This document shows, piece after piece, positions 1-7,021 of a DNA stretch of 11,458 nt (positions within the stretch are counted from its first letter, which is position 1; every line of letters begins with the position of its first letter). Under the pieces are notes generated by a model. That model did no database searches and was not told the origin of the DNA. It saw nothing but the letters and a program-made list of their open reading frames with translations. Source of the stretch: an uncultured Faecalibacterium sp. (GTDB taxonomy: Bacteria > Bacillota > Clostridia > Oscillospirales > Ruminococcaceae); assembly GCA_934553285.1 (NCBI GenBank), contig CAKTFD010000071.1:1-11458 (forward strand), written 5' to 3'. Position numbers and translations under genes: made by a program.

Positions 1-866
1 TACAGCTGGATGCCCGGCTGGGTGGTGTACAGCTTCATGCTGATGCCGGTCTTATCGCTGGTAGCCCAGGCGCAGATGCTCTGGCTGGAGCCGCGGGCGC
101 GGTCGATGACGTAACAGTGGTCGTAGCCGCCGCCCACCATGGTGGTCTGGTAGTAGCCGGTGTCGATCTCCTTGCCGATGAGCTTACCGGCGGTAAAATC
201 CATGGGGGTGTTTGCCACAGGCAGGATGCTGCCGGTAGGGCAGGTCTGGTTATTGCCCTCCAGGTAGCGGGAGGCATAGATGCGCAGTTTCTGGTTCAGC
301 ACATCGCCGCCGCCATCCAGATTGAAGTAGCTGTGGTTGGTCAGGTTGATCAGGGTGTCTGCGTCCGAAGATACCCGGTAATCCATCCGGAAGGTATTAT
401 CGTCCGTCAGGGTATAGCGCACCGCGATCTTCAAACTGCCGGGAAAGCCGTCCTCGCCGTCCGGACTTTCCGCTTCCATCAGCAGGGTATCCCCAAAGGA
501 TTTGACCTGATACAGCTTGCGGGGGAAACAGCCGTGCAGGTGGTTCTCGCCATTGTTCTTTTCCAGCTGGTAGGTCTTGCCGCCCAGGCTGAACACCGCG
601 TTCTCAATGCGGTTGGCATAGCGCCCCACAAACGCACCGCAGCAGGTGCTGCCGGACGAGGTGAAGTCCTCCTCGTAATCTGCCATGGTGTCGTGCCCAA
701 GCACCACATCCACCGGGCCGTTTTTTGCCGGGACGATGATATTTTTGATCACGCAGCCGTAGTCCAGTACACTGACGGTCAGCCCTCCAGGGTTGGAAAG
801 GATGTACTCGGTAACATTAGCGCCCTCTTTGGTCACACCGAAGGGCTTGGAACGGATCTGTGCCAT
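1..866 (-). CDS. galM: Aldose 1-epimerase (galactose mutarotase), C-terminus cut by window edge
   Basis: This enzyme interconverts the alpha and beta anomers of galactose, glucose and related sugars in the cytoplasm, feeding the Leloir pathway. About 288 residues are visible of a family length near 340, so some 50 C-terminal residues, including the expected catalytic Glu, lie beyond base 1. Visible family motifs are GRYANRI (residues 81-87), NHLHG (108-112, His109), LTNHSYFNL (175-183, His178 being the expected catalytic acid), GGGYDHCYVID (245-255, Asp249) and TTQPGIQ close to the edge. The ATG at 864-866 is chosen because AGGAGG (876-881) stands nine bases upstream. The next gene upstream on this strand, the RND exporter, ends 435 bases away behind a strong terminator, and galM has its own promoter, so it is probably transcribed separately. 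The frame stays open to base 1. The family call is firm; substrate preference cannot be read. Confidence 0.95.
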   Translation of the reverse strand, partial: MAQIRSKPFGVTKEGANVTEYILSNPGGLTVSVLDYGCVIKNIIVPAKNGPVDVVLGHDTMADYEEDFTSSGSTCCGAFVGRYANRIENAVFSLGGKTYQLEKNNGENHLHGCFPRKLYQVKSFGDTLLMEAESPDGEDGFPGSLKIAVRYTLTDDNTFRMDYRVSSDADTLINLTNHSYFNLDGGGDVLNQKLRIYASRYLEGNNQTCPTGSILPVANTPMDFTAGKLIGKEIDTGYYQTTMVGGGYDHCYVIDRARGSSQSICAWATSDKTGISMKLYTTQPGIQL

Positions 867-898
867 TGGGCCTCGCCTCCTAAAGCATTTTTCGGAAA

Positions 899-929
899 TG
901 CAAAAGGGGGCAGACTGCCCCCTTTTGCA
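899..929 (-). promoter_or_regulatory. 14-bp perfect stem-loop in the galM leader
   Basis: Bases 899-912 and 916-929 are perfectly complementary around the 3-base loop GAC. The hairpin lies about ten bases after the predicted galM start of transcription and about 18 bases before its AGGAGG. No clear T-run follows on either strand, so it is not a standard terminator. It could be a stabilising 5' hairpin, an attenuator-like structure, or as DNA a palindromic operator just downstream of the start site. The role is inferred; the inverted repeat is seen directly. Confidence 0.6.
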
Positions 930-937
930 CCTTGTCT

Positions 938-975
938 GTATTTATGATTATATCACAGTTTTATGGTTTTGTGTT
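938..975 (-). promoter_or_regulatory. Promoter of galM with extended -10
   Basis: On the minus strand a perfect TATAAT (947-952) is preceded by TG one base away, giving the extended -10 form TGaTATAAT (955 down to 947). The -35 position at 17-base spacing (970-975) reads AACACA, only three of six matches, which fits an extended -10 promoter. Transcription should start near 939-941, leaving a leader of about 73 bases that contains a strong hairpin. Confidence 0.7.
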
Positions 976-1055
976 GGATTCATTTTAGAATTTGCATCCA
1001 ATTTTCAAGGGGATTTTTTGGTAGAATCATCGAAATTGCCCAGAAAAATTTTCCA

Positions 1056-1201
1056 GAGGCGCTTACCCCCTCAGCCGCCTGCGGCGGCAGCTCCCCCAAG
1101 GGGGCGCCTTAGAGCGATAGCGCAAAGTTTCCGGCCAGCACAACAAAAGCCGTCCCCTTGGGGAAGGTGGCTGCGAACGCAGTGAGCAGACGGAAGGGGT
1201 A
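1056..1201 (-). repeat. Interspersed palindromic repeat, copy A
   Basis: Read on the minus strand, 1201-1121 matches plus-strand 5602-5679 with two substitutions and one 3-base gap. Next to this core is a module whose plus-strand form is CCCTCA, a stem-loop (1074-1079 with 1083-1088, loop TGC), then CAGCTCCCCC and GGGGG. The same module order appears twice in copy B. The element is noncoding and built of hairpins. It resembles the short repeats scattered between genes in gut clostridia; that recognition comes from general familiarity, and copy number elsewhere cannot be seen here. Confidence 0.8.
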
Positions 1202-1240
1202 AGGCTTTGCCTGCGGGCGTGCGTTCCCCGTCCCGTAAAC

Positions 1241-1281
1241 AAAAAAGCGCCCTGCACTTCCGGTGGGAAATGCAGGGCGCT
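1241..1281 (-). terminator. Rho-independent terminator of the RND gene
   Basis: On the minus strand an 11-bp perfect stem (1271-1281 with 1246-1256), extended by an inner TTCC/GGAA pairing, is followed directly by six T (the A run at 1241-1246 on the plus strand). It begins about 20 bases after the stop codon of the RND gene and should prevent read-through towards galM. Confidence 0.92.
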
Positions 1282-1301
1282 GGGGACACAGGTTATCTGG
1301 C

Positions 1302-4300
1302 TTATGCCTCCGGCTGGGGCTGGGCTGCGGTGGACTGAGCCGCGATGAACTCGGCGGCATCGTCCGGGATGTCGTCCAGATCTGCGTCGCTGCCGATATC
1401 CACGTTGAGCGGCGGCTTTTTGAACAGGATATCGTACAGGATGGGCACGATATACAGGGTCATCAGGGTGGCGTAGCTCAGGCCGCAGATGATGACGATG
1501 GCCATGCCGCTCATCAGCTGGCTTGCCATATCGTTGCTGAACACCATCTGCAGCATGGCCAGCACGGTGGTAAGGGTGGTCATCAGGATGGGGCGCATAC
1601 GGGTCTTGCCGGTAGCCACCAGCGCGGCGCGGCGCTCCATGCCGCCCAGACGCAGCTGGTTGGCGTAGTCCACGAACACGATGCCGTTGTTGACGACGGT
1701 ACCCATCAGCACGATGAAGCCCATCAGGGAGATCATGGTCAGCTGCTGGCCGGTGAGCAGCAGGCCCAGCAGGCCGCCGGTAAAGGCCAGCGGCACGGTA
1801 AACAGCACGATGAAGGGGGACAGCAGGCTCTGGAACTGTGCCACCATGACAAGGTACACAAAAGGCAGGGCCAGGGCCATCCACTGTACCATCTCATCGG
1901 TCATATAGTTCACGCTGTCGCTCTCGCCGCCCATGGAGAAGGAGCAGCCCTCCGGCATCTCATCGGTAAGGGCAAAGGCATCCAGCGCCTTTTTCACCGC
2001 GCGGGCCTGCACCGTGGTGTTGTAGCCCGGGACGGTATCGGCCGTAACGGTGATATACTGGTTCTGGTTCTCGCTCACGATGGATTCCGGCGCGGTGCCG
2101 GTGGTCCAGGTGGCGATATCTGCCAGGGTGCAGGTGCCGGTGGCGGTAGTGCCATCAGCGGACATGACGGTGGTCTCAAAGATCATATCCATCATGTTTT
2201 CCTTGGTCAGGGGGTCCAGATTGTTGCTGATCTGCACATCCATGGTGGTACCATCTACGGTAACGGGGGTCTGTGCCGTGGTGGTGGTGGTCAGCTTGGC
2301 GGCGATCTGCTGGTACACCTGGGCAACGGTCAGGCCGTAGGCGCGCGCCTTATCGCGGTCCACCTGCAGGATGATGGTGGAATCGCCTGCTCCCAGACCG
2401 TTGGTCGCGTTCTGGAAGCCTGCGCTGCTGTTCACGATATCCACTACCTTCTCGGACAGGGCGGTCAGGGTCTCGGCATCCGGGCCGTAGATCTTGATGC
2501 TCAGACCGGTGGCCAGCTGGCTGGTCAGGTCATCGGTCATGCCATACTGCTTGACGGTGGCGGTGCAGTCCGCAATGCCGGCCACGGCTTCTTCCATGGC
2601 CTTGCAGGCGGCATCGATGGCGGAAGAGGACAGGCTCTCGTCCAGCTTTACGTTGATCTTATAGTTGCCGTAGCCGTTGGCGGCGTTCAGCAGGTCGGTG
2701 ATGGCAGAGGGCAGGCCCAGGTTGGAGATATCCATGCCTGCCACGGTGTTATCCGGGGTAATGCCTACGTCTTCCACGCCGTCCACAGCCATCACGGCCT
2801 GCACCACCTGCCCGGCCACAGCGTAGGATTCATCCTGAGACAGGGTATCGGTGGTGGAAAGGGTGATCAGGGCCTCGTTGCTGGTGCTGGTGGGCAGCAG
2901 CACGATGCCCATGGACACCACGCGCCAGCAGCAGAACACCAGCAGCAGCACAGCAGCTGCCAGCGGCACAAAGCGCTTCTGCAGGGCTTTTTCCAGGCTG
3001 CGGCCGTAGGCCTCCTGGATCTTTTCAAACCAGGGCAGCTTTTTCGGCTCGGCCTTTTTCAGCACGGTGGCCGAGGCGGCGGGCACCACGGTCAGCGCCA
3101 CGATGAGGGAAGCCATCAGGCAGTAGCCGATGCACAGGGACATCGGCCCCATCAGGCTGCGGATCAGGCTGGCGGAGAACACTGCCGGCAGGAATACGCA
3201 GACCGAGGTAAGGGTAGAGGCCACAACGGACATGCCCACCTGACGGGCACCCTGCACGGCAGCGCGGGCGGCGGGTACGCCGCGGCCGCGCAGACGGTAG
3301 ATGTTTTCGATGACGACCACCGAGTTGTCCACCAGCATACCAATGCCCAGGGAGAGGCCGGCCAGGGTCATAACGTTCAGGTCCAGGCCGGTAAAGTACA
3401 TAAGCACCACGGCAAACAGCACCGACAGCGGGATGCTGACGCCGACCACCAGGGTGGGTTTGATATCCTTGAGGAAGATGGCCAGCACGATGATGGCCAG
3501 TGCAGCACCCACCAGCATACTGGTGAGGATGCTCTTGATAAGGATGCTGATATAGTTGCCCTGGTTGGACAGCTGTACGATATGCAGGCCCTCGTACTGG
3601 GCTTCCAGCTCCTTAAAGGCCTCCTGGCAGTTAGAAGACACATCGCCTGCGCTGGTGCTGTCGTCCTTATAGATCTTAAGCACCGAGGCCTGCTCGCCGT
3701 TCAGGCGGGTATAGCTGTCGGCTGCGTTGTCGATAACTTCCACATCCGCCACATCGGAAAGGCGCACATCACCGTAGCCCTCCACATGCAGCAGCAGGGC
3801 ACCGCGGATATCCTCTACGCTGTCGTACTCCTCGCCGACCTTCAACAGCCAGGATGCGCCGCTTTCGTCCTTGACGTAACCGGCAGGCATGGAGAAGTTC
3901 TGGGCATAGATCAGGGTGGAAAGGGTCTTGATATCCAGCTGCTTGGCCACATCGGCGCTGGCAAGGGCTTTTTCCTTAGCGTCCTCGTACTGCAGCTTTG
4001 CCTCGCTGAGCTGCTTTTCGTACTCGTTCAGCGTTTCGCGGGCCTCGGTAAACTGCATGTAGGCGACCATCTGCTGCTGGGTAAACTTGCCCAGCGCCTT
4101 GGAGAACTCGCTCATCATGCCGGGCACATTGTCCATGGCCTTGATGGTATCCTCCAGTGTCTTATAGATAACGTTCAGGCTGTCCTGCAGCTGCAGCTCG
4201 TCTGCCAGATCTGCAGCGCCCTCGCCCTGGCTGCCGGTCTCGGTATTGATGCGCTGCTGCAGGGTCTGCAGTGCGCTGGAGAGCTTATCGGTGATATCCC

Positions 4301-5246
4301 GCAGCTCCGAAACGATCTCGATAAGGGAATCGATATCCCGCATACCGGTGTTGTTGAACTTGTCCAGCACCCGCTGCAGGCCGGCCTGCACCTCAATGAG
4401 GGCCTGCTGCACCTCGGGCTCCTTGACCACGGCGATCAGGTTGTTGACGCTCTGCAGCAGGGCCTCGGCCTGCTTGCGCACCACCTCTACGGCATCCCCG
4501 ATCTCGGAGCTGAGGGTGCCCATGACCGTGTTGGACACCGTGTTGCCAAAGTTCCGGTACTGCTTATCATATTCCGCACGGCCTGCATTGATCTTGGCCT
4601 CGGCCTCTTCCAGCTGGGCATGGGCGGCTTCCAGCTGGGTATCGATCAGCTCCATCAGCTTTTCGTTGATCTCGTCGATCTTCTCCTGATTCAGCTGCAC
4701 CTGCACCAGCTGCTCCACAAGGCCGCTGGCCGATACGCTGGACACGCCGCCCTTACGCTGGATGTAGGGCACCATGGTATCCTTGACGAACGCAGACAGG
4801 TCGTACACATTGCTGCCCTCGCGGCTGACGGCCACGGTCATAAAGGCGTTCATGTTCATGCTGTACTGGATAACGGAAGGAGTAAGTGCCGTATCCGGCA
4901 GGTCGCTCTTGGCCTGGTCCAGCTTGTTAGACACCTTTACCAGAGCGCTGTCCATATCGGTGCCTTCCACAAACTCCATCAGCAGCAGACTGTAGTTTTC
5001 TGCCGAAGTGGCGGTGATCTTTTTCACACCGGGCACCGTGAGCGCGTTTTGCAGTACGTCCGATACTTCACTTTCCACACGCTCCGGGCTGGCACCGGGA
5101 TATACGGTGACCACCATCAGATACGGGGTACTGACATCCGGCAGCAGGTTGGTCTTCATCTTTGTGATGGACACAAAGCCCAGCATCAGCACCATGATGA
5201 CCGCAACCAGCACCGTAAATGGTTTTTTTACACTGAATTTTTCCAT
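1302..5246 (-). CDS. RND-family exporter (AcrB/SwrC-like) with long helical insertion
   Basis: A 1314-residue polytopic membrane protein of the HAE1-type RND superfamily, which exports drugs, lipids or peptides using the proton-motive force. The fold reads in order: TM1 (about 9-29), porter sequence with FPGASPE-like VYPGASPER (48-56), the TM2-TM6 block with LVDNSVVVIENIYR (638-651), a second porter half, and the TM8-TM12 block with VVNNGIVFVDYANQ (1184-1197) and RMRPILMT, then an acidic tail of about 40 residues. AcrB has 1049 residues and, as I recall it, SwrC about 1065; the excess is mainly a helical, heptad-like segment at about 191-436, placed between VQLNQEKI and TLIYAQNFSMPAGY. Of the AcrB relay residues, the first TM4 Asp (D640) is kept, the second is Asn (N641), and the TM10 Lys position is Asn (N1186). 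The ATG is preceded by AGGAG (5250-5254) at a tight 3-base spacing. No adaptor or outer-membrane partner is encoded nearby, as expected in a Gram-positive. Substrate unknown. Confidence 0.93.
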   Translation of the reverse strand: MEKFSVKKPFTVLVAVIMVLMLGFVSITKMKTNLLPDVSTPYLMVVTVYPGASPERVESEVSDVLQNALTVPGVKKITATSAENYSLLLMEFVEGTDMDSALVKVSNKLDQAKSDLPDTALTPSVIQYSMNMNAFMTVAVSREGSNVYDLSAFVKDTMVPYIQRKGGVSSVSASGLVEQLVQVQLNQEKIDEINEKLMELIDTQLEAAHAQLEEAEAKINAGRAEYDKQYRNFGNTVSNTVMGTLSSEIGDAVEVVRKQAEALLQSVNNLIAVVKEPEVQQALIEVQAGLQRVLDKFNNTGMRDIDSLIEIVSELRDITDKLSSALQTLQQRINTETGSQGEGAADLADELQLQDSLNVIYKTLEDTIKAMDNVPGMMSEFSKALGKFTQQQMVAYMQFTEARETLNEYEKQLSEAKLQYEDAKEKALASADVAKQLDIKTLSTLIYAQNFSMPAGYVKDESGASWLLKVGEEYDSVEDIRGALLLHVEGYGDVRLSDVADVEVIDNAADSYTRLNGEQASVLKIYKDDSTSAGDVSSNCQEAFKELEAQYEGLHIVQLSNQGNYISILIKSILTSMLVGAALAIIVLAIFLKDIKPTLVVGVSIPLSVLFAVVLMYFTGLDLNVMTLAGLSLGIGMLVDNSVVVIENIYRLRGRGVPAARAAVQGARQVGMSVVASTLTSVCVFLPAVFSASLIRSLMGPMSLCIGYCLMASLIVALTVVPAASATVLKKAEPKKLPWFEKIQEAYGRSLEKALQKRFVPLAAAVLLLVFCCWRVVSMGIVLLPTSTSNEALITLSTTDTLSQDESYAVAGQVVQAVMAVDGVEDVGITPDNTVAGMDISNLGLPSAITDLLNAANGYGNYKINVKLDESLSSSAIDAACKAMEEAVAGIADCTATVKQYGMTDDLTSQLATGLSIKIYGPDAETLTALSEKVVDIVNSSAGFQNATNGLGAGDSTIILQVDRDKARAYGLTVAQVYQQIAAKLTTTTTAQTPVTVDGTTMDVQISNNLDPLTKENMMDMIFETTVMSADGTTATGTCTLADIATWTTGTAPESIVSENQNQYITVTADTVPGYNTTVQARAVKKALDAFALTDEMPEGCSFSMGGESDSVNYMTDEMVQWMALALPFVYLVMVAQFQSLLSPFIVLFTVPLAFTGGLLGLLLTGQQLTMISLMGFIVLMGTVVNNGIVFVDYANQLRLGGMERRAALVATGKTRMRPILMTTLTTVLAMLQMVFSNDMASQLMSGMAIVIICGLSYATLMTLYIVPILYDILFKKPPLNVDIGSDADLDDIPDDAAEFIAAQSTAAQPQPEA

Positions 5247-5316
5247 CTTCTCCTACCGTTTCTCTGCCATACCGCCGGGCACAGCAGTTCCTCTACCTTT
5301 GGATCTCAATATTCCT

Positions 5317-5344
5317 ATTATACACGTAAGGCACGGGCTTTCAA
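5317..5344 (-). promoter_or_regulatory. Promoter of the RND gene
   Basis: On the minus strand TTGAAA (5339-5344) is separated by 16 bases from a perfect TATAAT (5317-5322). Transcription should begin near 5309-5311, giving a leader of about 65 bases before the ATG at 5246. This is one of the two best promoters in the window by match to the sigma-A consensus. Confidence 0.8.
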
Positions 5345-5361
5345 TAGCGCGGGTGCCATTC

Positions 5362-5390
5362 TTTTGCGAAAATTCTGTCAAATTCTGCAA
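5362..5390. promoter_or_regulatory. Tandem AAATTCTG boxes upstream of the RND promoter
   Basis: The octamer AAATTCTG occurs at 5370-5377 and 5380-5387, one helical turn apart, inside a 27-base AT-rich stretch with TTGC at one end and GCAA at the other. It lies about 26 bases upstream of the -35 box of the RND gene. Position and 10-base phasing suggest a binding site for a regulator, but no regulator gene is visible here and the match could be chance. Confidence 0.3.
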
Positions 5391-5529
5391 AAAGCACAAA
5401 TTGCCCGCTCAAAAAGCAGCACTCTGCCGCATCCGGCCCGCAGCAGGACAAAATTCCGACACCTTTTCCGTACAGCATACGGTTCAGCGGGCGGAATCAT
5501 TGCAGCAGAGGGAAATTTTTGGAGGCGCA

Positions 5530-5757
5530 CACTCCCTCAGTCAAAGCCTTGCGGCTTTGCCAGCTCCCTCGGGGAGGGAGCCTCTGGCGAGAAAGGGGAC
5601 GTACCCCTTCCGTCTGCTCACTACGTTCGCAGCCACCTTCCCCAGGGGGACGGCTTTTGTGCTGGCCGGAAACTTTGCGGTTTTGCCAAAGGCCCCATCT
5701 CAGAGGGGGCTGGCGCGGCGACAGCCGTGACTGGGGGAGTTGTCGCCGCAGGCGACA
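5530..5757 (+). repeat. Interspersed palindromic repeat, copy B (two modules around a core)
   Basis: Three parts can be read. First is a module with CTCCCTCAGT, a 7-bp stem (5542-5548 with 5553-5559, loop TTGC) and GCCAGCTCCCTC, whose end folds with GAGGGAGC (5563-5570 with 5574-5581). Next is the core (5602-5679), about 95% identical outside one 3-base gap to copy A read on the opposite strand. Last is a module in reverse orientation with a 7-bp stem TGTCGCC/GGCGACA (5741-5747 with 5751-5757). Copies A and B therefore flank the RND gene as inverted repeats about 4.4 kb apart. Confidence 0.8.
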
Positions 5758-5775
5758 GAGGGGGCAGCTTTCCCC

Positions 5776-5808
5776 GCAGCGCCGCGCTTTCGCAGAAAGC
5801 GGCGCTGC
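5776..5808. repeat. Strong isolated hairpin
   Basis: GCAGCGCCGC, a 2-base bulge and TTTC (5776-5791) pair with GAAAGCGGCGCTGC (5795-5808) around the loop GCA, giving 14 base pairs with one bulge. There is no T-run on either side, so it is not a normal terminator. It sits just after repeat copy B and shares the loop GCA with two of the module stems, so it may belong to the same repeat family. Confidence 0.6.
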
Positions 5809-5847
5809 AAATGCCGCCTGCCGTTACACCCCCTCCCGTGAAAATGC

Positions 5848-5943
5848 GTTTGGAGCGCTCCGCAGAGCGCGACAAACGCGAAATATAAAACGTTCTTTCC
5901 GCTATTTATGCGCAGAGCGCAGCGGAGCGCATTTCAAATCGTC
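5848..5943. repeat. Second palindromic unit with short direct repeats
   Basis: GGAGCGC occurs at 5852-5858 and 5924-5930, and CGCAGAGCGC at 5861-5870 and 5911-5920. A 6-bp hairpin (5855-5860 with 5865-5870) and another (5908-5913 with 5927-5932) lie inside. The right end, AGCGCATTTCAAATCGTC at 5926-5943, matches minus-strand 10467-10450 at 17 of 18 positions, so this sequence also exists as at least one partial copy near the carboxypeptidase gene. Confidence 0.5.
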
Positions 5944-5981
5944 CACCCGCCGACAAGTGCGCAAAGACTTTTCTTTTTGCA

Positions 5982-6010
5982 TAGAAATGTGCTTTTGATT
6001 ATGGTATACT
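5982..6010 (+). promoter_or_regulatory. Promoter of ricT
   Basis: TAGAAA (5982-5987) stands 17 bases before TATACT (6005-6010), and TG at 6002-6003 makes an extended -10 (TGgTATACT). Transcription should start near 6017, giving a leader of about 54 bases before the ATG at 6071. Confidence 0.7.
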
Positions 6011-6030
6011 AGAGGGTAGAATGGAACAGC

Positions 6031-6045
6031 AGCCCCTGCGGGGCT
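6031..6045 (+). promoter_or_regulatory. Small leader hairpin of ricT
   Basis: AGCCCC (6031-6036) pairs perfectly with GGGGCT (6040-6045) around the loop TGC. It sits in the predicted ricT leader, 16 bases ahead of GAGGA (6061-6065), and leaves the ribosome binding site free. It may only stabilise the message; a regulatory role is not shown. Confidence 0.4.
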
Positions 6046-6070
6046 TATCCGATACAGAACGAGGAACACT

Positions 6071-7015
6071 ATGAAAAAAGTCATTTCGGTCCGTTTTAAG
6101 GAAAACGGAAAAAGCTATTATTTTGACCCCGGCGATGCAGCCATCTGCACCGGCGAGTTCGTCATCGTGGAAACTGCCCGCGGCGTGGAATGCGGCGAGG
6201 TGGTGCAGGGCGTAAAGGAGATCGCCGATGCAGCGGTGCCCAAGGCGCTCAAGCCCATCACCCGCATGGCCGACAGTGTGGATATCCGCCGGATGCGCCA
6301 GAACCGCGAGGACGAAAAGCGCGCCTACCACACCTGCCAGGAGTGCATCACCCGCCACGGGCTGGAGATGAAGCTGGTGGAGGCCGAGTATACCCTGGAC
6401 CGCTCCAAGATCATGTTCTACTTTACCGCCGATGGCCGGGTGGACTTCCGGGAGCTGGTAAAAGATCTGGCCGGTATCTTCCACACCCGCATCGAGCTGC
6501 GCCAGATCGGCGTGCGGGACGAGAGCAAGATGATCGGCGGTCTGGGCATTTGCGGCCAGCCCTTCTGCTGCAGCCGCTTTTTAAAGGATTTCCAGCCCGT
6601 TTCCATCAAGATGGCCAAGGAGCAGGGGCTTTCGCTCAATCCCACCAAGATCAGCGGCGCCTGCGGCCGCCTGATGTGCTGCCTGGCCTATGAGGAGAGC
6701 GCCTACGAGTACCTGAACAGCATCATGCCCATGGTGGGCAGCACCGTGCGCACCCCGGACGGCCTGGGCACTGTGCTGGAGGTGAACCCGGTGTCCGGCT
6801 ACCTGCGGGTGCGCTGCGGCACCGAGAGCCTTGCCCCCCGGTACTACAAGGTGGGCGTGTGCGAGTATGTGAGCGGCGGCAAGCGGGCACCCCGCCGCCC
6901 CGACCCGGACGATGACTACTCCGGCGTGCGTAACCCCGCCCCGGTGGTGGCCAGCTCCGACGACGAAAAGCGCAGCACCGGCTGCCCCCGCCGCCGCAAT
7001 GCGGATAAAGAGTGA
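6071..7015 (+). CDS. ricT: PSP1-domain protein RicT (YaaT), RNase Y specificity factor
   Basis: RicT is a cytoplasmic PSP1-family protein. In Bacillus subtilis it forms an iron-sulfur-containing complex with RicA and RicF that steers RNase Y in mRNA maturation and affects sporulation, competence and biofilm formation; that role is carried over here by homology. The PSP1 C-terminal region is recognised by GGLGICGQPFCCSRF (156-170) and SGACGRLMCCLAYE (195-208), giving a cysteine set (C161, C166, C167, C198, C203, C204) suited to metal binding, and by HTRIELRQIGVRDE (138-151). At 314 residues it is longer than the roughly 275 of B. subtilis; the extra part is a charged, Pro- and Arg-rich, probably disordered tail from about 270. 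The start has GAGGA five bases upstream. RicA and RicF are not in the window. In many Firmicutes this gene lies upstream of yabB and rsmI, as here, although a ferredoxin gene intervenes. Confidence 0.92.
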   Translation: MKKVISVRFKENGKSYYFDPGDAAICTGEFVIVETARGVECGEVVQGVKEIADAAVPKALKPITRMADSVDIRRMRQNREDEKRAYHTCQECITRHGLEMKLVEAEYTLDRSKIMFYFTADGRVDFRELVKDLAGIFHTRIELRQIGVRDESKMIGGLGICGQPFCCSRFLKDFQPVSIKMAKEQGLSLNPTKISGACGRLMCCLAYEESAYEYLNSIMPMVGSTVRTPDGLGTVLEVNPVSGYLRVRCGTESLAPRYYKVGVCEYVSGGKRAPRRPDPDDDYSGVRNPAPVVASSDDEKRSTGCPRRRNADKE

Positions 7016-7021
7016 CAGATT

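Larger units (their letters stand above)
867..1301. other. Gene-free region between galM and the RND gene
   Basis: From left to right these 435 bases hold the galM ribosome binding site, leader hairpin and promoter (867-975), an AT-rich stretch of about 75 bases with nothing recognisable (976-1050), a palindromic interspersed repeat (1056-1201) and the terminator of the RND gene (1241-1281). Short open frames here have no start signals and no recognisable protein motifs, and run through repeat sequence. Confidence 0.7.
5247..6070. other. Gene-free divergent region between the RND gene and ricT
   Basis: These 824 bases hold, from left to right, the RND leader and promoter (5247-5344), possible operator boxes (5370-5387), about 130 bases with nothing recognised (5391-5520), interspersed repeat copy B (5530-5757), a strong isolated palindrome (5776-5808), a second palindromic unit (5848-5943), then the ricT promoter and leader (5982-6070). 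Open frames through it have biased, repeat-derived composition and no credible start signals, so none is called as a gene. Confidence 0.75.

Noticed and set aside
899..929. The strong hairpin upstream of galM read as a terminator of the RND gene
   Set aside because: No T-run follows on either strand, it lies inside the predicted galM leader, and the RND gene already has a strong terminator at 1241-1281.
117..947. A 276-residue plus-strand frame over galM
   Set aside because: It is antisense to the galM frame, which has all expected mutarotase motifs, and it extends across the galM promoter.
1056..5757. The paired repeats as a composite transposon or CRISPR-like array
   Set aside because: There is no transposase, no clear target duplication around the outer edges and no regular repeat-spacer pattern; the copies look like ordinary interspersed palindromic elements.
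1263..5888. A 1541-residue open frame on the plus strand, antisense to the RND gene
   Set aside because: It mirrors the codon pattern of the real RND gene in a GC-rich genome, has a His/Gly/Gln-rich composition with no family motif, and runs through a terminator and repeats. The minus-strand frame is a clear transporter with its own promoter, ribosome binding site and terminator.
5519..5998. Open frames of 60 to 240 residues between the RND gene and ricT
   Set aside because: They run through palindromic repeats, have repeat-derived composition, overlap each other in several frames and lack start signals.
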